DNA of 28,484 nucleotides, taken from positions 1 to 28,484 of IMG/VR virus record IMGVR_UViG_3300021364_000126; one strand, 5' to 3'. A model generated the notes under the pieces. The model had not been told where the DNA came from, made no database searches, and saw nothing but the letters and a program-made list of their open reading frames with translations. The stretch's first letter is position 1. Each line of letters starts with the position of its first letter. This document shows, piece by piece, positions 18,485 to 26,175 of the stretch. This stretch comes from a virus. The translations under genes and the position numbers were made by a program.

Positions 18485-21090
18485 TCGTCAGTTAACAGTC
18501 GTTCGCCGGTAGTCATGCGAAGGATTCTGTCGATGTTAGCCAAGCCAGGAGCGTATGTCTGAGCAGTGCGAAGCAATGGCTCCATTACATCTTCTTCTCC
18601 AGACAACACCCTTTCTCCTGCCGTTAACATACCAGTGCCTGTACGACTGATAGCCTGTAACGGAGCAGGGCTGATGCTTACAGTCTGTCCACCAAACTCC
18701 TGCGCTCGTATGTTGACAGCACCACTACTAATGTTAGAAGCAAGCTGATTCATTGTCCCTGAAGCGATACCTTCTGGTGTAAGCACATCCGCAATGTCTT
18801 TGTTCTTGCTGAGATCCAGCGTTTTTCGAGCATCATCCCAAACGCCAGCCACAACCCCAAACAGTGCTACATACTTTCCTGTCTGAATCATTGCAGTCTT
18901 TGCGGCCTCAGCACCTTCCTTAGTATTGATGCCCTTCTCTGCAACGGTAGCTAGGTTCAAGCCAACCTCAGTTCGGATGTTATTCATTTGCCGGTTCATG
19001 TACGACAACATACTGTACATCATGCGAGCGTTTGGATTGTCGTTGTAGGCACGAGGCATTGCGCTGGCACTAACTGGTTGCCATTTGTTCATAGCCGCAC
19101 CAGCAAAGTTCAAGACATAGCCAAGCTCATTCTTATCTAGTGAGCCGCCTTCTTTCATCTTCTGCAATGCGCTGACTGTACTATCAAACTCAGACTGCGA
19201 CAGCCCCCTCATTCCGTCGTGTCGCTTTAGCTTTTCGATAGACTTTGCGTCACCCTTCTTGGCTAGGTTTACTGCTCGCTGAACAGCCGTATTGGACAGC
19301 ATCTCCTGACCCATACGGTTTACTTTTTCTACGCCTGAGACGCGATACAGAGCCTTACCAAGGATGTCTACGCCACGGCCCACAAGCTGTGGTGCCTTGA
19401 TGTAGTTGATTACCTCAGCGTTCTTTATGGTTTCCTTGCTAATCGTGTTAGCCACTTCGCCATAGAAGTTCTGACCAAGGCCAAGCTGTTCGTTTGATAC
19501 CCACTTGCTAGGACTTGCGCCGGTGGTGATTTTTGAAATCGTAGGAAAGGTTTCGATGATCCCGCGTGGCACTGTCTGCGCCCAAGCCTTGATGCCATTC
19601 TGAAAAACTGGAGCCGTTACACCTTCAATAATGTTCAGCACAGCGTTCATGGGGTTAGCCAGTAGCGCAGTAGATACCGCTCTTCTTGATACAGCACCTA
19701 CCGCATCGCCACCTATCTTAGAAGTAATTAGTGTAGATCGGAGAGCATCCTGTAGGTTACTGCGAATAGCTTCGGCATTGCCCGCCTTCCCTAGCTCTTT
19801 TTCTGCGGCATCATCAATCTTCTTGAAGATGATATCAATTCGGCTTTTTGGACTGTTTAAGTCTTCGATGCCTAGACCTTTTATATCAATGTTGAATCTA
19901 GTTCCCACGGCCCTTGCCATAGAAACATCTTTTGCGTATTGCTTAAGCGCTTCGACAGGATTTGCGTAGTCATTTACTCCGAAGGCTTTTTTGTCTTTGC
20001 CTATGACAATCGTTGGCATGTAGTCGCCGTCAGGAAACTTTACGAGATCTTTGTCCTGAATTCGTTTTACTTGATCTCTCATCAACTGAACGGCCTTCTT
20101 CTCTTCGGCAGTTCTTGCCACCGCCGTCGCCTGATCCCAAGAGACGGCCTTATCATCAAGGCTCTTGTTTATCTGAAGGAGCATCTTTTTTAGTGCTGGG
20201 TTTTCTTCAAAGACTTTGTACGCGCTAACAAAATCATCGCCATTAAAAACGGTATCGACTTCATGTAAGTCATGGCGAACCATAATCTCAGAGTCTTCAA
20301 TGAGACGAGCGGCTCTGGCACCTACGTTCTTGGCTGTCCACTCTTTGGTTCCTAAAAGGATATTGCCTATCGTTCTTGAGGCCTTACCCATGTCGTCTTT
20401 AACACCATCGCCATCAAGGATGGTAGTGTTGGTTCGCTTTTGTAAGCTGGCATCAAAAGCAGACCCACCTCTTCCTGCGCGGCCTACATTCGCAAAGCCC
20501 TCTTCGCCGCCAATAAATCCGCCTTCTTTGCCTACACGCTGACGTTTAGCTTGTTTAGTTGCGGCGGCAATCTCATCAGCATTACGAGTTAACAAGGAGG
20601 CTCCAGCGCCAAGACCAGCACCGAGGCCAGCCCCCAGTGCGGCACCTTCTAAACGACCCTCATCTCTACCACTTAGATAGCCATAGGCGGCACCTTCAGC
20701 GGCACCAAGGGTAGCCACTTTGAAAGCCCTATCTAACTTACTGCCTGTCTGTGCAATCTTGGCAAGACCAGCGCCAGGCACAAACAAACCAGCGCCAAAA
20801 CCGACAGCGGTAATTAATTTGGATGCTCCAGGATTGGCTCTTTCAAAGGCGTCTAGCTCTGCGCGAGACTGTTGTATGCCTTGATTATAGGTATCAGCTT
20901 CGCCAGAAAGAACGCGAACAGCGGCATCTAGCTCGTCACCCACACCTAAAGCAGACTCTAAGAAGTCAACAGCACCGGAGCGAACAGCGCTGTACTCAGG
21001 CTCAGGAGTGAAATCAGAACCCACATCCCAAGGCGCTTTTGGCCTACCTATTGATGTTCTTTTAGGTGAAACACTCCAAGGATTTTTCAT
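18481..21090 (-). CDS. Large internal virion/ejection protein (869 residues)
   Basis: Last gene of the minus-strand virion block. N-terminal 30 residues are Pro-rich, then come glycine-zipper hydrophobic stretches: KLITAVGFGAGLFVPGAGLA (91-110) and GAALGAGLGAGLGAGASLL (149-167), suited to enter a membrane. Long helical regions follow, and the rest is soluble alpha. Gly-zipper membrane pieces in a large protein behind tail genes are typical of podovirus ejection proteins, which form a channel for DNA entry; T7 gp16 or P22 gp16 are analogues in role. No lytic transglycosylase motif was found. The call is by layout, not homology. Confidence 0.68.
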   Translation of the reverse strand: MKNPWSVSPKRTSIGRPKAPWDVGSDFTPEPEYSAVRSGAVDFLESALGVGDELDAAVRVLSGEADTYNQGIQQSRAELDAFERANPGASKLITAVGFGAGLFVPGAGLAKIAQTGSKLDRAFKVATLGAAEGAAYGYLSGRDEGRLEGAALGAGLGAGLGAGASLLTRNADEIAAATKQAKRQRVGKEGGFIGGEEGFANVGRAGRGGSAFDASLQKRTNTTILDGDGVKDDMGKASRTIGNILLGTKEWTAKNVGARAARLIEDSEIMVRHDLHEVDTVFNGDDFVSAYKVFEENPALKKMLLQINKSLDDKAVSWDQATAVARTAEEKKAVQLMRDQVKRIQDKDLVKFPDGDYMPTIVIGKDKKAFGVNDYANPVEALKQYAKDVSMARAVGTRFNIDIKGLGIEDLNSPKSRIDIIFKKIDDAAEKELGKAGNAEAIRSNLQDALRSTLITSKIGGDAVGAVSRRAVSTALLANPMNAVLNIIEGVTAPVFQNGIKAWAQTVPRGIIETFPTISKITTGASPSKWVSNEQLGLGQNFYGEVANTISKETIKNAEVINYIKAPQLVGRGVDILGKALYRVSGVEKVNRMGQEMLSNTAVQRAVNLAKKGDAKSIEKLKRHDGMRGLSQSEFDSTVSALQKMKEGGSLDKNELGYVLNFAGAAMNKWQPVSASAMPRAYNDNPNARMMYSMLSYMNRQMNNIRTEVGLNLATVAEKGINTKEGAEAAKTAMIQTGKYVALFGVVAGVWDDARKTLDLSKNKDIADVLTPEGIASGTMNQLASNISSGAVNIRAQEFGGQTVSISPAPLQAISRTGTGMLTAGERVLSGEEDVMEPLLRTAQTYAPGLANIDRILRMTTGERLLTDD

Positions 21091-22686
21091 CTACTCACCT
21101 GCTGTTCTTCGGTTTATCTCAGCTTCAATCCGGCTCATATAGTTCTTAAACCCACCGCTAGGATTTTCAGTAATCAACATTAGCTCTTCTGTTGTTATTG
21201 CACTTAGATCACCGCCTAATTGTCTAAATGCTTTACCTACTTTTTTGCGTGTTGATGCAAGATCAATAGCCTCTCCTATCCTGCCTGCTACGGCCCTTAC
21301 AGGAACCCCAACAGTTACATCAAGTCCAGCCCTATACTTCTTGCCCGCCTGGGGAATCTCTTCCTCTGTTGCAAGGCGATAGTTTTCTGGGTCTGTAAAG
21401 TCTCCACCCAAATAAACAAAGGCTCCCTCTTCAGAATCAATTACCTCGCCAACCTCATAAGGCGATCCCGTATCGTCTTTAAAGCCTAGCTCTGCGGCTT
21501 TTTCTGGATCGTACTGATTGATTATTCGTAACTGAGTGTCGATGTTTTCTTCTCTAAGCTGTTGCTCTGCCACGATATAGTCTTCACGAGTAGGCTCACC
21601 ATCTCGCTCCTTCGTAATCTGTTTTGCTCTTCTTTCTCTATCGATATCCCTTACAGGCTGAAGCATATCTATCTCAGCCTTTCTTATTATTGCCCTTTCT
21701 TCTGCGGCAATTCTTCTGTTTTCTGTAATTTCTGAAGACCACAGCGCGTTTGCAATGCCAGACATTCTTGAGCGAATTGCTTTTTCAGCGGCTTGCGCTC
21801 TAGCTAAAGCGTTTGTGTTGCCAGACCATTGAGTCTCATCGCTCCAACCTTTGATGGCCTTTTTGTACTCTCTGATTTCAGGGGCCATCGCTTCTTCCGC
21901 GCCCTCTGGAAGCTCAGCAATTATCTTGTCTAGCTCTGCTTCTGACATTGGCGCTGTGTTAAGAGCAATAGATCTTTTGTTAAATTTATTAACGGTTTCG
22001 TTGTTTCTGATAGCGCCCGTAATGTATTGATTGGCTATCGTTGCAAATTCAGGCGGCACTTTATTTATTACGGCATCAAGCTGATCTTTGTCGCCAGATT
22101 GAATGGCTCTTTGAATTTCATCTTGGTTGTCGCGAATGTACTGTTGCTCGCGCATGGCAAGATCTGCCTCTTCAAACCTGAACCGATTAACTTGATCCTG
22201 TCTGTACCCTTGCTCGATCTCTGGGTTATCAAGAAGCTGGTTCTTGCGTAACGTCAAAGACTCTTTTAACTCTGACTTCTGCTGTTCTGATATATCTGTT
22301 CGCGCATCAAGCCCATCAAGCACATTGTCAATCTGAGATACCGCAGTGATATCACGCTTCAACCCAGCCTGCTTTGCGGCAGGCATCATGCCTCGTAGTT
22401 GAGTTATACGAGAATCAATGGCCTGCTTTTCCTGAAGCGTAGGAGCGGCATCCCTAAGCTTTTCTAAGCCCTTAATATTTACTGCAAGGGCATTAGGGTC
22501 TCCGCTAAATCTTGAGGCTAAAGCTTGATCGGTAGCTTTGCTTAGTTGGTCAAAGCGTTGCATCGCGCCACGCTCCTGCTCCAAACGACCTCGAAGACCG
22601 CCAAGCTCACGAGCGGCAGTAAACAAACCTTCCTGATAAGAAGGCTGAGTCATTGACCGTAAAAATGATTCTGAAAACTTAGCCAT
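21091..22686 (-). CDS. Coiled-coil internal virion protein (531 residues)
   Basis: Helical almost throughout, with Glu/Arg/Gln/Leu heptads (FTAARELGGLRGRLEQERGA, LREENIDTQLRIINQ) up to about residue 400, then a short beta-rich part (EEGAFVYLGGDFTDPENYRL) and a helical end. It directly precedes the 869-residue gene with no gap. Abundant coiled coil matches the middle ejection protein of podoviruses that coats or forms the internal core. No enzyme motif seen. AGGAGG lies before the start, so expression should be good. Confidence 0.65.
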   Translation of the reverse strand: MAKFSESFLRSMTQPSYQEGLFTAARELGGLRGRLEQERGAMQRFDQLSKATDQALASRFSGDPNALAVNIKGLEKLRDAAPTLQEKQAIDSRITQLRGMMPAAKQAGLKRDITAVSQIDNVLDGLDARTDISEQQKSELKESLTLRKNQLLDNPEIEQGYRQDQVNRFRFEEADLAMREQQYIRDNQDEIQRAIQSGDKDQLDAVINKVPPEFATIANQYITGAIRNNETVNKFNKRSIALNTAPMSEAELDKIIAELPEGAEEAMAPEIREYKKAIKGWSDETQWSGNTNALARAQAAEKAIRSRMSGIANALWSSEITENRRIAAEERAIIRKAEIDMLQPVRDIDRERRAKQITKERDGEPTREDYIVAEQQLREENIDTQLRIINQYDPEKAAELGFKDDTGSPYEVGEVIDSEEGAFVYLGGDFTDPENYRLATEEEIPQAGKKYRAGLDVTVGVPVRAVAGRIGEAIDLASTRKKVGKAFRQLGGDLSAITTEELMLITENPSGGFKNYMSRIEAEINRRTAGE

Positions 22687-22696
22687 GATTAGCCTC

Positions 22697-23989
22697 CTAA
22701 ATTTTTAAAAGGTTTCTAATGCCGCCGCCTATGTTGCCAAGGCCGCCAGCAATTGTACTAAACAAACCGCCTAAGCTTGAGCCACCGCCACTTGGAGCCG
22801 CTGAGGCCGCACGCTGTTGGTTAATCAAACCTGATATCACATTGCTACCAATACCGCCAAGCAAATTAGCTCTAGCTTGCTCTGCTATTAATTGCGCTTC
22901 AAGGCCAGACAGTGCAGTCTCACCAAAGAGTCCGGTACCAAACTGTTGCGCTTGTTGTGCAAGCTCCTGCTGAATCAAACCAGGCTGAGTAGCCGCTACT
23001 AACTGCTGTGTTGGCAAGTAACCAGCACCCAAGAACTGACCGCCTAGAGCCGCTTGCTGTGCTTGTTCTGCTTGCGCTTGTTGCATCGCAGTCAACATAG
23101 ACCGATCACGAGCCTCACGCTCCGCTGTGCTTAACGCTAGGAGTTCTGGTGTAGCGCCACCAAAGGCCGCTGAGGACGTTCCTAATCGCCCCTGAGCCGC
23201 TAAACGCTCTTCGAGTGCTAGACGTTGCCTTTCTTCTTCAGGACGCTGTGCGGCCCGTATACGCTCAAATATAGCTTGTTCACGATCTACAGTAGGTTGC
23301 ACTGCCTGACCGAAGAATCCGCCAGCACCGCCCAACAACTGTTGCTGTAGTACTTGCTCTTCAGGGGAAAGAGTCATGCCAATCTGAAGACCCTCAGTAG
23401 GCGTGGGCGCAGGCATTGGCATTGTTTGGGTAGGCTGTATAGCTTGTCCCATACCAACCGGCTGACCAACAAATTCTCTTGCTGGTTTTTGCATGGCAAC
23501 ATCGCCCATTATATCAGGAAACAACATCATTGATGGCTGACCTATAGGCTGTGGTATTTCGGCAGGCATACCAGAGGTTGGAGGCATAGGCTGTCTTATG
23601 CTGGGCTGACCACCCATGCGTGCAGTAAACATAGCACCCGTAGGAGTAGTCACCGTAAATGGTTTAAATGTTGATTCTGCTTGTGCGCGCTCCGCAATTT
23701 CCATTGCGCCAGGCACTCTTTGCCCGTCTATGGTTGTGCCTACAATCATTTTCTCGCCAATATCGCTAAGACGGTCATAGGCTTCTTTGGTTAACAAGCC
23801 GCCAGCCAATCCCATTAACGCATTGGGAGAGCTAAGTACTTGTTGCCCAGCCCCCATTAGGCCGCTAAAGATATCGCCTAATCCAGTCCCTATTTGACCA
23901 AGGGCTGATGGTTGTTGAGCGGGATTTGCAATAGTTGCATTGCCCATTCCTGCGCCTAAAGCTCCCTGTCCTGAATTATTAACAACCAT
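22697..23989 (-). CDS. Gly/Gln-rich virion protein, ejection type (430 residues)
   Basis: Gly/Ala-rich start (NNSGQGALGAGMGNATIANP), a hydrophobic segment around 40-70 (GLMGAGQQVLSSPNALMGLA), Pro/Met-rich linker (130-200), Gln-rich helical portion (QAQAEQAQQAALGGQFLGAG), and a Gly-rich hydrophobic C-terminus (LGGLFSTIAGGLGNIGGGIR). Together with the two following genes it looks like the smallest of three ejection proteins. Composition rather than homology supports this. It could also be a tail-tip or core protein. Confidence 0.6.
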   Translation of the reverse strand: MVVNNSGQGALGAGMGNATIANPAQQPSALGQIGTGLGDIFSGLMGAGQQVLSSPNALMGLAGGLLTKEAYDRLSDIGEKMIVGTTIDGQRVPGAMEIAERAQAESTFKPFTVTTPTGAMFTARMGGQPSIRQPMPPTSGMPAEIPQPIGQPSMMLFPDIMGDVAMQKPAREFVGQPVGMGQAIQPTQTMPMPAPTPTEGLQIGMTLSPEEQVLQQQLLGGAGGFFGQAVQPTVDREQAIFERIRAAQRPEEERQRLALEERLAAQGRLGTSSAAFGGATPELLALSTAEREARDRSMLTAMQQAQAEQAQQAALGGQFLGAGYLPTQQLVAATQPGLIQQELAQQAQQFGTGLFGETALSGLEAQLIAEQARANLLGGIGSNVISGLINQQRAASAAPSGGGSSLGGLFSTIAGGLGNIGGGIRNLLKI

Positions 23990-24002
23990 AGTTGTCTCCT
24001 AG

Positions 24003-25526
24003 TTAAAGTAGCTTACCTATCAAAGCCATTACATTAATTTCTTGTAGTGATAAAGGCGATCCATCAATCTCCGATTCCAGACCTACCTGAACACTGGTGC
24101 CATATCCTGTGGTGTTTAAGCTACGTTGGTTAGTTAAAGCACCACCTGTGAACTCTACTGTCGTGTACTCACTTTCACCGTAGAACCCAGTAATCTGCGT
24201 ACCTACCGTAAACTCTGCCGTAGCGTATGTCGTGTCAAAGTCATACGCCCACTTCATAAAGACTGTCGCGTTGTTAGCGCCTACCAATGTAGGCTTTAGT
24301 TTTTTAAGGATCTTAATCCGTGAGCTATCGCCAAAGGTTAAGCTTGGGCTGTAGTACTTAAACCGATAGCCAGATCCGTTATCGCTGTATCCCGTATACG
24401 TGCTAATTCCATCAGTAGTACCGACATAAAGAGTGCCATCATCAAGTCTTGTGTATGCAGTAAAGCCTGTAGAAGGCCAGCGTGTTACTCGATATGAGCC
24501 ATTCTCTAACGTGCCTCGCACATCAAAGCAGTACGTTACGTCTTGCCCTGTAAAAGTCAGTAGATAAAAACCTTCTTCTGGGCTGTATACCGACCTAAAG
24601 AACTCATCTTCGTTTTGTAGTGCGGCAATGATGTCTTTTGTAATGTTGTTAGACAGACTGCTAATCGGCAAAGACTTTTCTTGTATTGTCCGACCAAAAC
24701 TCTTAAGTCCTGTATGCGACAAGAACAGCACGTCTGTGCCGGTGTATTGCACCGTATCTCGATCAACACAGCCAACACCCGCTACGGTATCAGCAAGTGA
24801 CATGGTGGCAGGAGCCTCTGCTCCCTGATACGCAACGATGCTGTGCTTACCAAATATAATGAGTAAGCCGTTGTGTGCCGCCAGCGCAACTATCTCGTCA
24901 TAGCCGTCAGGCCATACCTTTGAGATATCAATATTGCCGCTAGTACCACCAGACCAGTCATGCCCAATAAGTAGGTCAGACCAATAAATAGTAGATTTGT
25001 TGGCGCTAAAATCAGCCGTCCAAAGCCGACCATAGGCCGCTAGAACTTCGTTGCCGTACATGGCACTGGCTACTCCGGCGGCACCGGACACGGTACTTAA
25101 CTTGATTACTGAACCACCGGCATTGTCGTAAACAAGGGGTTCATAGCCACGCTGAAAGAAATAGATCTTGTCGTTGAAATCTACAAGCTTCCAGTTGTCA
25201 GCAGTAATCGTGTAGCTACCAGGCGTCTCATCAACTAGCGTAGTCGTACCACTAATGATCTTGTTATTGCCTACAGAAAAAATCTTAGTGTTACCGGCAT
25301 CATCCCTGAACTCTTTAATAGCTCGCAAAGAATCAGTGCCAAGCACAGTCTTAGTAGTCGTAACAGCCGTATGACCCTTACGTGCGGCAATACGTCCTCG
25401 CTTGTCGATTACAGCGTTATCTGCAATCTCAGCAAAAGACGGATCTTGTGCCAGCGGCGAGTCTTCAGTGTTAACACCTTTAAAGGCCGGAGCTACAAGA
25501 TTGATGCTTTGCAGTTGTTGAGCCAT
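24003..25526 (-). CDS. Tail protein, beta-propeller-like (tubular B or stabilisation type)
   Basis: 507 residues from ATG 25524-25526, one base past the stop of the adaptor gene; the longer frame overlaps that gene and is rejected. The start MAQQLQSINLVAPAFKGVNT with ...EDSPLAQDPSFAEIADNAVI is typical of podovirus tail nozzle proteins. Repeated strand units (IIFGKHSIVAYQGAEAP, LFLSHTGLKSFGRTIQEKS, GTLYVGTTDGISTYTGYS) read as propeller blades. Such proteins sit below the adaptor and seal the tail. Family assignment by pattern; a P22 gp10-like stabilisation factor is an alternative. Confidence 0.72.
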   Translation of the reverse strand: MAQQLQSINLVAPAFKGVNTEDSPLAQDPSFAEIADNAVIDKRGRIAARKGHTAVTTTKTVLGTDSLRAIKEFRDDAGNTKIFSVGNNKIISGTTTLVDETPGSYTITADNWKLVDFNDKIYFFQRGYEPLVYDNAGGSVIKLSTVSGAAGVASAMYGNEVLAAYGRLWTADFSANKSTIYWSDLLIGHDWSGGTSGNIDISKVWPDGYDEIVALAAHNGLLIIFGKHSIVAYQGAEAPATMSLADTVAGVGCVDRDTVQYTGTDVLFLSHTGLKSFGRTIQEKSLPISSLSNNITKDIIAALQNEDEFFRSVYSPEEGFYLLTFTGQDVTYCFDVRGTLENGSYRVTRWPSTGFTAYTRLDDGTLYVGTTDGISTYTGYSDNGSGYRFKYYSPSLTFGDSSRIKILKKLKPTLVGANNATVFMKWAYDFDTTYATAEFTVGTQITGFYGESEYTTVEFTGGALTNQRSLNTTGYGTSVQVGLESEIDGSPLSLQEINVMALIGKLL

Positions 25527-25527
25527 A

Positions 25528-26175
25528 TCAAACCGTCCTAAATACCATCTCTTCTGGGTGTTTTGCCGCATCAATTGCTATGGCGTCTGATAGATACTGG
25601 TTAGCAATTTGGAAGTATTCCGCAGTCGATGTACCGCCTGTCTCGCCACGCTCACGCGCAAGTAACGCTACTGCTAAGTGAATGACGGGTTGAGAAGGAA
25701 TAAGCAGTGAATCATCGTTGGCTGAAAGGTCTGCTTGTCGTTTAACAAGATCAACCCGAATGCTGTACACGCCATCAGGTGTAGGGCCAACCAAGATTTG
25801 AGTATCGCCGTTACCGTCTAGACCGTTGTAGGTAAAGTACTTAGGCGCACCTTCAGAAGCATTGGCAATGTACAGTGCATCGTTGAACCAATCTTTAGTC
25901 TGATACTCCATAAAGCAGTTCTGAGTATCATTGAGCATTGACATGACTTTTACGTTGTCGCCACCACCTGTTAGTGAATAGGTGTTGTCCGAAGCAGTCG
26001 TTGAGATCGTGAGTGTTTCTCGAAGTGCAGACCAGTCTGCCGCCTGACCTACCAAGGTCTTAGCATCGTTAATAAAGTCACCCACCATTTTGTTGTAGGT
26101 AGTACTTGTAACGGATGTGGTCTCTTCCTCTCGAAGACGACGCAGTACGCTATTCATTAAGTTTAAATATGTCAT
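25528..26175 (-). CDS. Head-tail adaptor (tail tubular A/gp4-like)
   Basis: 215 residues. N-terminal helices (MTYLNLMNSVLRRLREEETT, GDFINDAKTLVGQAADWSAL) followed by a beta domain (LTISTTASDNTYSLTGGGDN, LVGPTPDGVYSIRVDLVK) and a helical end (IHLAVALLARERGETGG). This helix bundle-beta-helix plan is that of the T7 gp11/P22 gp4 adaptor that binds under the portal. It is followed by the tail protein and preceded by an ATGA overlap with the long Pro/Ala-rich gene. Confidence 0.75.
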   Translation of the reverse strand: MTYLNLMNSVLRRLREEETTSVTSTTYNKMVGDFINDAKTLVGQAADWSALRETLTISTTASDNTYSLTGGGDNVKVMSMLNDTQNCFMEYQTKDWFNDALYIANASEGAPKYFTYNGLDGNGDTQILVGPTPDGVYSIRVDLVKRQADLSANDDSLLIPSQPVIHLAVALLARERGETGGTSTAEYFQIANQYLSDAIAIDAAKHPEEMVFRTV